A stretch of 12,309 bases of DNA, taken from the NCBI GenBank assembly GCA_023392475.1, contig JAEVZA010000284.1, positions 1 to 12,309 of the forward strand. The letters are read 5' to 3'. Position 1 is the first letter of the stretch, and every line of letters starts with the position of its first letter. A program made the translations under genes and the position numbers. A model generated the notes under the pieces. The model saw only the letters and a program-made list of their open reading frames with translations, ran no database searches and was not told where the DNA came from. Shown one piece after another: positions 7,032 through 12,309 of this stretch. The stretch is from Actinomycetes bacterium. Its GTDB lineage: Bacteria; Actinomycetota; Acidimicrobiia; Acidimicrobiales; Microtrichaceae.

Positions 7032-7412
7032 TCAGGCCTGCTGCTGCATGGCGGCCAGGCCGGCCTCGATGGCGGCGTTCGTCGCCGCGAGCTCGTCGGA
7101 CGGGCTGAAGATCACGAACTCGGTGCCGGTGGCGGCCGACGGCGTGTGGCCCGGGGGCATGTAGAACGCATCCCCCGGTCCGTACGTCTCCACCCGGTCG
7201 GGGTACGTGACCGTCAGCTCGCCGCCGAACACGTAGCCCCAGTGCGGGCACTCGCAGCGGCCCGTGGGGAGCACGCTCAGCATCGGCGCGAGGTCGTGAC
7301 CCTCGCGGATCGACACGAAGCCGATGTTGTACCCCTCGACGTCGTCCGATCGCTCCTCCGCGACACCGAAGTCCTTCACGGACCCGGCGCTGTCCTTCGA
7401 GATCTTGGCCAT
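7032..7412 (-). CDS. Small cupin-domain protein
   Basis: The 126-residue protein is a single-domain cupin. PTGRCECPHWGYVFGGELTV (about 49-68) is cupin motif 1, with C53, C55 and H57 as possible metal ligands and a conserved G-E pair. Motif 2 is the segment around 76-92, YGPGDAFYMPPGHTPSA, with H89. The C-terminus is a short helix ending in three glutamines. Such cupins may bind a metal and a small ligand; no substrate can be named. AGGAG sits six bases before the ATG at 7412, inside the end of the small upstream frame, and only three bases separate the two genes. It is the last gene of the methyltransferase operon. The 57-bp repeat follows directly. Confidence 0.88.
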   Translation of the reverse strand: MAKISKDSAGSVKDFGVAEERSDDVEGYNIGFVSIREGHDLAPMLSVLPTGRCECPHWGYVFGGELTVTYPDRVETYGPGDAFYMPPGHTPSAATGTEFVIFSPSDELAATNAAIEAGLAAMQQQA

Positions 7413-7415
7413 GGT

Positions 7416-7589
7416 TCACTCCTGGTTCGTCCGTCGATCCGTCCGGATCGATCGCATGTGGTCGGCGAGGGCGGCGAAGAACACCGGAACCTCACGTGCG
7501 AGCTGGTGCGCCGTGTCGGAGGTGGCGGTGAGCACGTCGCGGGGCGGCGAGTCGATCTCGACCGTGGCAAGGCCGTCGAACCGGTTCAA
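7416..7589 (-). CDS. Probable 57-residue protein of unknown function starting at TTG
   Basis: A frame opens with TTG at 7589, overlapping the methyltransferase stop as TTGA, and ends three bases before the cupin start. The product begins NRFDGLATVEIDSPP after the initiator, continues with TSDTAHQLAREVPVFFAALADHM as a likely amphipathic helix, and ends RTDRRTNQE. Nearly every codon ends in G or C, as in the neighbouring genes. GGGAG lies about nine bases upstream. The three-gene packing of stop-start overlap and tiny gap supports a real gene, although TTG starts are rare. No family is recognised. It could instead be a remnant of a longer coding sequence. Confidence 0.5.
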   Translation of the reverse strand: MNRFDGLATVEIDSPPRDVLTATSDTAHQLAREVPVFFAALADHMRSIRTDRRTNQE

Positions 7590-8236
7590 CGCGGCACGCT
7601 CCCGGCGAGCCGTGAGGTGACCGGTGCGACGGCCGTGCCGATGATCAGCGGCCGAACGAACGACGGTGCCTTCGGCAGGGTCGACCGCTGGACGTCCTCG
7701 ACGGTGAGCTCGGCCTCGATGCTGCGGAGGGTCGGCCGGTTGCAGTCGCAGCACACGATCGCCCGGTTGAGCGGGTTCAGGAGGTCCTGGCGCCGGGCGA
7801 GGCGATCCTCGTCGGAGCGCACGTGCTCGACGAACACGAACCGCCCGCCCGGGCGCAGCACCCGCCTGACCTGGCGGAGCACCCGTTGCTGGTCGCTCAC
7901 GCCGCAGAGCACGAGCGTCGAGACGACCACGTCGAAGCTGCCGTCGAGGAACGGGAGGTCCTCCGCCGGCGCACGGACCACCACCGCGCCCGGCCGGACG
8001 TCGGCCACGTGGCGCAGGAGCCGGCGCTCCATGGCCGGCTCCGGCTCGGTGAGTGTGAGCGCCTCGACGCCCGGTCCGTAGTGCCGGAGGTTGGCGCCGG
8101 TCCCCGCGCCGATCTCGAGGACGCGGCCGCCGACCGGGTCCAGGACGCGCCGCCGGATGTCGGCCAGCCCGGCCGCCTCGGTCCTCCGGATCTGGCGGTC
8201 GTAGGTCAGTGCGAAGAGCGTGCCTCGGAGTCCCAT
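7586..8236 (-). CDS. Class I SAM-dependent methyltransferase
   Basis: The protein has the Rossmann-fold methyltransferase motifs in order: motif I VLEIGAGTGANLRHYG (about 38-53), the acidic end of strand 2 in LTLTEPEPAM, the APAEDLPF segment, motif IV FDVVVSTLVLCGV, and RVLRPGGRFVFVEHV. The downstream LLNPLNRAIVCCDCNRPTLRSIE resembles the substrate region of METTL7/UbiE-like enzymes that methylate small thiols, lipids or quinones. The substrate is not predictable. ATG 8236 is chosen, with GAGG five bases before it; a GTG at 8242 preceded by GAGGG is an equally plausible start and would add two residues. It is the first gene of a three-gene minus-strand operon with the small TTG gene and the cupin. 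Confidence 0.88.
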   Translation of the reverse strand: MGLRGTLFALTYDRQIRRTEAAGLADIRRRVLDPVGGRVLEIGAGTGANLRHYGPGVEALTLTEPEPAMERRLLRHVADVRPGAVVVRAPAEDLPFLDGSFDVVVSTLVLCGVSDQQRVLRQVRRVLRPGGRFVFVEHVRSDEDRLARRQDLLNPLNRAIVCCDCNRPTLRSIEAELTVEDVQRSTLPKAPSFVRPLIIGTAVAPVTSRLAGSVPR

Positions 8237-8298
8237 GGCCACCTCGATCCCTCGTTCGTCCCTGGTGAGGAACCTAGGGAGGGTGGGCCGATCACCTC

Positions 8299-8316
8299 AT
8301 GGGGCAGTCGCCCCAT
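8299..8316. repeat. Perfect stem-loop ATGGGGC-AGTC-GCCCCAT
   Basis: Seven-base arms and a four-base loop lie in the 114-base gap between the HD/LuxR gene stop and the methyltransferase start. It is 40 bases past the HD/LuxR stop and about 23 bases upstream of a weak TAGGTT -10 (8271-8276, minus strand) for the methyltransferase. It could terminate the HD/LuxR transcript or be an operator for the methyltransferase operon, possibly for the neighbouring LuxR-type regulator. There is no T tract. Confidence 0.45.
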
Positions 8317-8356
8317 CTTCGTGCTCCGGTCCCGACCCGGTGCTCGTCACGCGTGC

Positions 8357-9922
8357 TCACCCCGGTTCGTCGGGGAGGAGGCCGTGGCGCATCGCGAAGA
8401 GGCTCGCCGCGGCACGGTTGCGGGCGCCGGTCTTCGAGTAGATGTGCTCGATGTGGTTGCGGGCCGTCTTCGGTGAGATGACCAGCTCCCGGGCGATGTC
8501 CTTGCTCGAGAGCCCGCGCGCGAGGAGGCGGAGCACGTCGACCTCGCGTGCGGTCAGCCCCGACGGACCGTCCCGCCGCCGCGGGACGCGGTGCCCAGCG
8601 GCCGCCAGCACCGCGGCCACCGCGTCGGCATCGAGCCGCCCGTCGTGCACCTCGCGCCGGAGCTCCGCCGCGGCGTGATCGCGGTCGCGTGCGGGGCGGT
8701 GGGGTCGCGGCTCGACCATCGACTGGTACACGTCCGCCGCACCGAGGAGGCGCGCCTCCCGGGTGATGGTCGACCCGGTGGCGCCGCGCGGGTAGCCCGA
8801 CCCGTCGAGCCGCTCACGGAGCTGCACGGCGATGGCGCCGAGCGGGGCGAGCGACGTCGACTGACAGAGCATCCGCTCGGTGAGGTAGGGCTGCATCCGC
8901 ACCCGCTCCCACTCGCCGGCCCCGAGCGGCCCCGGCTTGTCCCAGATCGAGTTCGACACCCCGAGCCGCCCCAACCCGTGGACGAGACCGGCCCGGCGCA
9001 ACGTGGTCACCTCTGCAGCCGGCAGGTCGAGGTGCTCGCCCCCCGACGCGACGAGGTCGGCGACGGCACGCGCGTGACCCAGCGTGTACGGCGACTTCAG
9101 GTCGACGAAGTCGGCGACGGCGACCAACGCCCGGTCGACGTCGTCGCCGGACAGGCGCACGCCGAGCGTGGGCTCGGCGGCGATCACGGCATCCCACGTG
9201 CGGGCGGTGTCCAGGTCGGCGAAGACCTCGTCCGTGCCACGACACAGCGCGTCGACGAGCCGAGGGTCGAACTGCTTGCCCGCACGGTGCCTCGCGAGGT
9301 CGGCCGCGGCGTCGGGGCCACCTACGCGGTGCGCGACCTCGGTGTACTCGGCGAGCTGCGCCAGCCGCGCCGCGATCGGGACGGCGTCGCCCTCGAGGTC
9401 GCCGGGCCACCCGCGCCCGTCCCACTGCTCGTACGACGACCCGATCGAGTCGAGGACCTCCTGAGGCAACCCGAGCTGCTCGGCGAGCGAGCGTGCGATC
9501 GCCGCGTGCTGCTCGATCATGTGCCCGACGTCGCGCCAGCCCACCAGCGCGAACTCGAGCCCGACGCGGACCCGGTGCAGCGGCGGGTTGCCGGCGCCGA
9601 TCATGCCGATCATGGCGGCAGCCCCGCTCAGGCTGCGCTGCTCGTGGTCGTACTTCGTGCTCTTCATGGCGATGTCGTCGCCGAACCACTTCGCCTGCTC
9701 GTGCGCGTCGGAGTGGCAGCCGACGTTGACGAGGAGGGCGGTGTAGTAGACGGCGAGGCGGTCGTCCGCGTCGAGGCCGACGCGCTCGGCGAGGCGCAGG
9801 GCGATCAGGCACTGCCGGAGCACGTGTTCCATGGGCTGGCCGAACCCGAGGTCGACCCCCAGCGACAGCGCGGCGACCAGCTCGGCGAGCCGCACCTGAC
9901 CGGCCGTGGCGTTCTCGGTCAC
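8357..9922 (-). CDS. Tandem HD/HD-GYP-like regulator with C-terminal LuxR helix-turn-helix
   Basis: This 521-residue protein has an N-terminal HD-like region (about 20-200, with VGCHSDAHE and YEQWDGRGWPG), a second HD-GYP-like region (about 260-430) and a LuxR-type DNA-binding domain, LTAREVDVLRLLARGLSSKDIARELVISPKTARNHIEHIY (about 456-495). In the HD-GYP part the usual HD dyad reads HG (315-316), HP reads QP, and the HHE before DGSGYP reads RER, so most metal ligands are gone and cyclic-di-GMP hydrolysis is unlikely. A sensory or ligand-binding role feeding the DNA-binding domain is the better guess. The start is GTG 9922, eight bases after a TAGAGT -10. An open frame continues upstream into the 57-bp repeat but looks non-coding. 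Related HD-LuxR proteins are known in actinobacteria. Confidence 0.85.
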   Translation of the reverse strand: MTENATAGQVRLAELVAALSLGVDLGFGQPMEHVLRQCLIALRLAERVGLDADDRLAVYYTALLVNVGCHSDAHEQAKWFGDDIAMKSTKYDHEQRSLSGAAAMIGMIGAGNPPLHRVRVGLEFALVGWRDVGHMIEQHAAIARSLAEQLGLPQEVLDSIGSSYEQWDGRGWPGDLEGDAVPIAARLAQLAEYTEVAHRVGGPDAAADLARHRAGKQFDPRLVDALCRGTDEVFADLDTARTWDAVIAAEPTLGVRLSGDDVDRALVAVADFVDLKSPYTLGHARAVADLVASGGEHLDLPAAEVTTLRRAGLVHGLGRLGVSNSIWDKPGPLGAGEWERVRMQPYLTERMLCQSTSLAPLGAIAVQLRERLDGSGYPRGATGSTITREARLLGAADVYQSMVEPRPHRPARDRDHAAAELRREVHDGRLDADAVAAVLAAAGHRVPRRRDGPSGLTAREVDVLRLLARGLSSKDIARELVISPKTARNHIEHIYSKTGARNRAAASLFAMRHGLLPDEPG

Positions 9923-9930
9923 CGCCGCGG

Positions 9931-9936
9931 ACTCTA
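9931..9936 (-). promoter_or_regulatory. -10 element TAGAGT for the HD/LuxR gene
   Basis: Read on the minus strand, TAGAGT fits TAnnnT and lies eight bases before GTG 9922, with no Shine-Dalgarno sequence between. This supports the chosen start and a leaderless or nearly leaderless mRNA. No clear -35 is seen. Confidence 0.38.
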
Positions 9937-10007
9937 CGACCGGTGCGATCCGCCGTCGCCGTGAACATCCCCGTGGACGCGATCGCGGGTCTCGCGGCGC
10001 CCCGCTT

Positions 10008-10064
10008 CCACGATTCCCATGACGATCCGCGCTGCCAGGCAGCACGAACAATCGTCAGAACGCG
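10008..10064. repeat. 57-bp intergenic repeat, copy 2 (nested stem-loop)
   Basis: This copy matches 6973-7029 in the same orientation with one difference, A at 10050 in place of C. Outer arms TGACGAT/ATCGTCA and inner GCTGCC-A-GGCAGC are fully kept. It lies 22 bases beyond the stop of the PPOX gene at 10087 (minus-strand sense) and about 72 bases upstream of the HD/LuxR -10. Its placement between two co-directional minus-strand genes mirrors copy 1. Weaker similarity continues a few bases on the low-coordinate side (CCGC-T-CCACG) with one indel. Confidence 0.85.
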
Positions 10065-10086
10065 TGGCGGGGCCCGTTCTCGGCGG

Positions 10087-10524
10087 TCACGCTTCGGTCC
10101 GCACCCACGGGCCGTTGCCCCCGATGCGGAGGACGTCGACGGCGACGGTCACGGCGCTGGGGGAGTCGCGCAGGTTCAGCTGGTGGTCGGTGCGACCGGC
10201 GTAGACCCGGCAGAGCTCGTCGCAGAGCGCACGGTCGGCCGGGCCGAGCACCGTCGCCTCACCCTGGATCACGAGGTGCTGCTGCGTGCCCTTCGCGTTG
10301 CGTGCCTCGTCCTCGATGGACAGCACCACCCGAGGGTTGCGACGGATGTTGCGGACCTTCGCGGTGTCGCCCTCGGTGCAGAACAGCACCTGCTCGTCGC
10401 GCACGCCGCACCACACCACCGACACCTGCGGGGTGCCGTCGGAGTTGAGCGTGACGACGTGGGCCAGGGCGTTCGATCCCAGGAGCGCCTGGGCCGGAGC
10501 CGGGATGGAGTCGAGCAGCGTCAT
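10087..10524 (-). CDS. PPOX-class (F420/FMN-dependent type) oxidoreductase family protein
   Basis: The 145-residue protein has the split-barrel pattern of the PPOX class: ALAHVVTLNSDGTPQVSVVW (about 19-38), VLFCTEGDTAKVRNIRRNPRVVLSIED (about 46-72, with the T-x-K-xxNIxxNP phosphate-contacting segment), LVIQGEATVLG and VAVDVLRIGGNGPW near the end. Many actinobacterial members use coenzyme F420; FMN or heme cannot be excluded. ATG 10524 is preceded by AAGGGGGG. The frame stays open further upstream but that part reads as low-complexity shadow. It is monocistronic as far as can be seen, divergent from the relic at 10668, and followed by repeat copy 2. Confidence 0.88.
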   Translation of the reverse strand: MTLLDSIPAPAQALLGSNALAHVVTLNSDGTPQVSVVWCGVRDEQVLFCTEGDTAKVRNIRRNPRVVLSIEDEARNAKGTQQHLVIQGEATVLGPADRALCDELCRVYAGRTDHQLNLRDSPSAVTVAVDVLRIGGNGPWVRTEA

Positions 10525-10667
10525 CGTCCCCCCTTGGTCGTTGGGACCAGCATGGCACTGGTCGCGCCCGGCGCGTCCGGATTCCCGGGCCCACGGCGAG
10601 GGCGTCCCGCGTTCGGTCGACATCGGGGAGCGACGGGGCCGCCGAGCGGTACGCGACACTTGCGCCC

Positions 10668-10882
10668 GTGACCAGCGCGCCGGACCTCGCGGACGACCTC
10701 CGACGCGGCTACCTCGACCGGCTCGGGCTGGCCGACGAGCCGCCGTCGGCGGACGCCATCCAGAACGCGGACTTCGAGGAGCAACCCGACGCTGGGTAGT
10801 TCGAGCCGTACACCGCGGACCGTTCCACGACGTGCTGGAGGAACAGCGCAGCGAGGGTGCCGCTCCTGCCGGCCGTGACTGA
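10668..10882 (+). pseudogene. Gene relic resembling the N-terminus of arylamine N-acetyltransferase
   Basis: From GTG 10668 a 43-codon frame encodes DLADDLRRGYLDRLGLADEP followed by PSADAIQ, which resembles the opening of arylamine N-acetyltransferases (Y-L-x-R-L/I-G, P-PS/T, L). The expected continuation with H-x-x-H-V and PFEN/PYE is absent and the frame stops at TAG 10797-10799. A second short stretch with normal G/C-ending codons, PFHDVLEEQRSEGAAPAGRD, ends at TGA 10880-10882 in another frame. This looks like a decayed gene with an internal deletion. The catalytic cysteine, histidine and aspartate are all missing, so no enzyme is made. The family resemblance rests on about 25 residues. 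A short real gene of unknown function is the alternative. Confidence 0.35.
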
Positions 10883-10898
10883 CGTCAGGTCAGCAGCG

Positions 10899-11630
10899 TC
10901 AGGAACTGTACGTCGGGTCGGGGTGGGGCACCCGGATGGTCGCCCCGTGGTGGGCGTGCCATCGGCACTCCGACCGGTCGGCGATGCCGCGGAGCATCCG
11001 TGCCGTCATCACGAGGCTGACGAGCCCCACCGGTGCCATCGCCAACCGCATCGCCGGTGGGCCGAAGCGCACCCGCTCCCGGACGAGCAGGCGCGTGCGG
11101 TCGGCCGGGAGGGGCTCCAGCACGAACGACCAGAGGAACTCCCACGTCGCGCCCTCGTCCAGGCTCACCGGCCGCCCCGTCCGCATGTCGGCGAGCTGCA
11201 GCACGAGCGCCCGCTCCGGTACGAGCGCGCCGACGGACCACCCGCCGGTGCCGGCCCGGTTCGCGAGGACGAGGTCGCCGACCGCCCGCTCCTGCCAGTC
11301 GGGCGCGATCGCGTCGGCGCTGTGGATGCCGAGCCCGACGAGGTTCTCGAGCGCGTCGTAGCTGTAGAAGCCGCCGCGGTCGGCGCCGATCTGGACGAGC
11401 CACGGCCACACCGCCTCCGGGGGCGCGTCGATCGTCGTGGCGCGGGTCGTCTGCCCGTCGGGTCCAGGGAGCAGCTCGTCCCCGGGCAGCTCCATCCGTC
11501 GCTCGTCGTCCGTGGCCCGCCACCGCCGGCTCCACCGGTCGACGACCGCCGCGGTCAGCACGCCGACGGTGGCGACCGAGAGCACAGGCACCAGGCGGCG
11601 CGCCACGGACGGTCGTCCCGCTCGGGCCAC
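10899..11630 (-). CDS. Membrane-anchored SRPBCC-like protein
   Basis: The 243-residue product has one N-terminal membrane segment, LVPVLSVATVGVLTAAVV (about 13-30), flanked by arginines. An SRPBCC-type domain follows: TTRATTIDAPPEAVWPWLVQ (about 61-80), the hallmark IGADRGGFYSYDALENLVG (81-99), DLVLANRAGTGGWSV and ATWEFLWSFVLEPLPADRTRLLVRERVRF. A second hydrophobic stretch, MRLAMAPVGLVSLVMTARML (about 194-213), may contact the membrane. Function and ligand are unknown. GTG 11630 is taken as start because it lies two bases after the preceding gene's stop and GGAGGG (11637-11642) is placed correctly. The frame continues upstream only as a shadow of that gene. The two genes are clearly coupled. 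Confidence 0.82.
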   Translation of the reverse strand: MARAGRPSVARRLVPVLSVATVGVLTAAVVDRWSRRWRATDDERRMELPGDELLPGPDGQTTRATTIDAPPEAVWPWLVQIGADRGGFYSYDALENLVGLGIHSADAIAPDWQERAVGDLVLANRAGTGGWSVGALVPERALVLQLADMRTGRPVSLDEGATWEFLWSFVLEPLPADRTRLLVRERVRFGPPAMRLAMAPVGLVSLVMTARMLRGIADRSECRWHAHHGATIRVPHPDPTYSS

Positions 11631-11632
11631 GG

Positions 11633-12097
11633 TCAGCCCTCCGCCGTCGGGTGGCCGAGCTCGCCGTGCCGGAGGCGTCGGCCGGTGAGCTCGGTGACCA
11701 TGACCCGCACCCACTCGGGCCGGCGGTCGGGGTTCGACCACGGACGGACCGGGAGGCGGTCGAGCCGGTCGAGCTCGTCGGGGTCGAGCACGTGGTCGGC
11801 GACGCCCTTCGCCACGACGCTCCACCCCGTGTGCTGCATGGGGTCCCAGTGGTCGACCTCGACGCAGACGGGCCGCTGCAGCATGGCCGCGGCGAGCTTC
11901 GAGCCCGGTCCCGTGCGGAACACGATCCGCGAGCCGTCACGGGCGATGTTCACCGGGAGGATCACCGGCGATCCGGCGTCGACGAGCCCGATCCGGCCGA
12001 CCGCCTGCGTGTCCACGAGGCGCCAGCAGTCGTCGATGCCGAGGATCTCCGAGCCCGCCCAGTCCAGGTCGAGCAGCGATCCAGGTGGAAGTGCCAT
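11633..12097 (-). CDS. Pyridoxamine 5'-phosphate oxidase family protein (Pyridox_ox_2 type)
   Basis: The 154-residue protein carries the pattern of the actinobacterial Pyridox_ox_2 group. It has LVDTQAVGRIGLVDAGSPVI (about 27-46) and LPVNIARDGSRIVFRTGPGSK (about 47-67). The GPGSK step is the flavin phosphate-contacting turn. Then come VCVEVDHWDPMQHTGWSVVAKGVADHV (77-103) and a W-VRVMVTELTGRRL end. Related proteins are flavin or F420 binders, often linked to stress responses, but the substrate is unknown. ATG 12097 has GAGGA six bases upstream. It is the first gene of a two-gene operon with the membrane-anchored SRPBCC protein. Confidence 0.88.
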   Translation of the reverse strand: MALPPGSLLDLDWAGSEILGIDDCWRLVDTQAVGRIGLVDAGSPVILPVNIARDGSRIVFRTGPGSKLAAAMLQRPVCVEVDHWDPMQHTGWSVVAKGVADHVLDPDELDRLDRLPVRPWSNPDRRPEWVRVMVTELTGRRLRHGELGHPTAEG

Positions 12098-12126
12098 GTC
12101 CGGTCCTCGCGGTGTCGGGATGCGTG

Positions 12127-12147
12127 GGTGCACCCCGATCGTGCACC
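12127..12147. promoter_or_regulatory. Inverted repeat GGTGCA-N9-TGCACC upstream of the third PPOX gene
   Basis: Six-base perfect arms with a nine-base spacer lie 30-50 bases upstream of the ATG at 12097, where an operator or promoter-adjacent site is expected. No clear -10/-35 pair can be named around it. The site could equally be chance in GC-rich sequence. Confidence 0.25.
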
Positions 12148-12148
12148 G

Positions 12149-12165
12149 GTCGGCGCCACGCCGAC
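12149..12165. terminator. Candidate stem-loop GTCGGCG-CCA-CGCCGAC
   Basis: A perfect 7-bp stem with a 3-base loop lies between the stop of the partial minus-strand frame at 12225 and the third PPOX gene. The position fits a terminator for the upstream minus-strand gene, but there is no T tract. Confidence 0.35.
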
Positions 12166-12224
12166 AGGGCCCTAGGTCCCGGGTGCCGGCGCCGCACCGC
12201 GGGCCGCAGCGCCGGTGGGACCGA

Positions 12225-12309
12225 TCAGTCCGGTGTCGATCGGTCCGGGGTCCGGCCGGCGGCCGACGTGGCGGCGCGGATGCGGGCGCCCCGGACGTCG
12301 CTGCGGACC
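12225..12309 (-). CDS. Probable 3' end of a minus-strand gene cut by the window edge
   Basis: A frame open from the window edge ends at TGA 12225 and encodes VRSDVRGARIRAATSAAGRT followed by PDRSTPD. Almost all its codons end in G or C, as in true genes here, and the stem-loop at 12149-12165 follows it. With only 27 residues no family can be recognised, and an open frame of this length in GC-rich DNA is not proof of coding. Confidence 0.35.
   Translation of the reverse strand, partial: VRSDVRGARIRAATSAAGRTPDRSTPD

Noticed and set aside
8591..9964. A long plus-strand open frame opposite the HD/LuxR gene
   Set aside because: Composition is that of a mirror frame and no family motif is visible; the minus strand has clear HD-GYP-like and LuxR signatures.
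9923..10051. N-terminal extension of the HD/LuxR protein starting inside repeat copy 2
   Set aside because: The extra 43 residues are arginine/proline-rich shadow sequence, include the repeat that also occurs in a non-coding setting at 6973, and lie upstream of a good -10 placed at GTG 9922.
6973..10064. The 57-bp repeats as integron attC sites, since they follow genes and fold into nested stems
   Set aside because: No GTTRRRY core or matching RYYYAAC end is present (the nearest is GTTCTGA), no integrase is seen, and four genes rather than one lie between the copies.
6973..10064. The repeats as part of a CRISPR array
   Set aside because: There are only two copies, 3 kb apart, with genes between them and no cas genes.
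10879..10888. The palindrome CTGACGTCAG as a regulatory site
   Set aside because: It is a short ten-base palindrome beyond the relic and near a gene 3' end, with no promoter nearby; chance occurrence is likely.

Overview
The window is very GC-rich and its reading frames show strong G/C preference at third codon positions. The families present are typical of high-GC Actinomycetota: pyridoxamine-phosphate-oxidase-like (PPOX) flavoproteins, an SCO6745-like protein, ArsR/SRPBCC pairs, a stand-alone family A DNA polymerase with no 5' nuclease, and an HD-domain/LuxR regulator. Genus cannot be told from the sequence. No rRNA, tRNA, CRISPR array, transposase or phage gene was seen. It reads as ordinary chromosomal accessory or housekeeping DNA, densely packed in short operons.

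Layout. 1-1584 (minus): a PPOX-family protein followed by a YihY/BrkB membrane protein. 1585-1761: divergent intergenic region with a TTGACC/TTAAAT promoter and a small palindrome over the -10. 1762-4244 (plus): ArsR regulator, SRPBCC (AHSA1-like) protein overlapping it by ATGA, a RibD_C/dihydrofolate-reductase-like protein, and an SCO6745-like gene broken by a frameshift in a run of eight C. 4294-5153 (plus): a second ArsR-SRPBCC pair with the same ATGA overlap. It is preceded by a perfect 8-2-8 palindrome that contains the A of the ArsR start codon. 5164-6909 (minus): family A DNA polymerase meeting the previous operon tail to tail. 7032-8236 (minus): methyltransferase, a probable 57-codon gene starting at TTG, and a cupin, all tightly coupled. 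8357-9922 (minus): a tandem HD-domain protein with a C-terminal LuxR helix-turn-helix. 10087-10524 (minus): a second PPOX protein. 10668-10882 (plus): a gene relic that resembles the N-terminus of arylamine N-acetyltransferase. 10899-12097 (minus): a third PPOX protein coupled to a membrane-anchored SRPBCC protein. The last 85 bases probably hold the 3' end of another minus-strand gene.

The most notable non-coding signal is a 57-bp sequence present twice, at 6973-7029 and 10008-10064, with 56 of 57 bases identical. Each copy lies between two minus-strand genes, just after a stop codon and upstream of a gene with a TAGnnT -10 close to its GTG start. It folds into a nested stem-loop, and the only mismatch falls in an unpaired position. 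It may belong to a dispersed intergenic repeat family of this genome or be a structured 3'-end or regulatory element.

How the genes work together: the two ArsR-SRPBCC pairs look like self-regulated units, the first also driving a reductase-like gene. The PPOX, RibD_C-like, SCO6745-like, cupin and methyltransferase genes suggest small-molecule redox or detoxification chemistry, but no defined pathway can be read from the window. Nothing here is clearly a new multi-gene system. The repeat, the frameshift and the degenerate HD/LuxR protein are the points that most merit follow-up.
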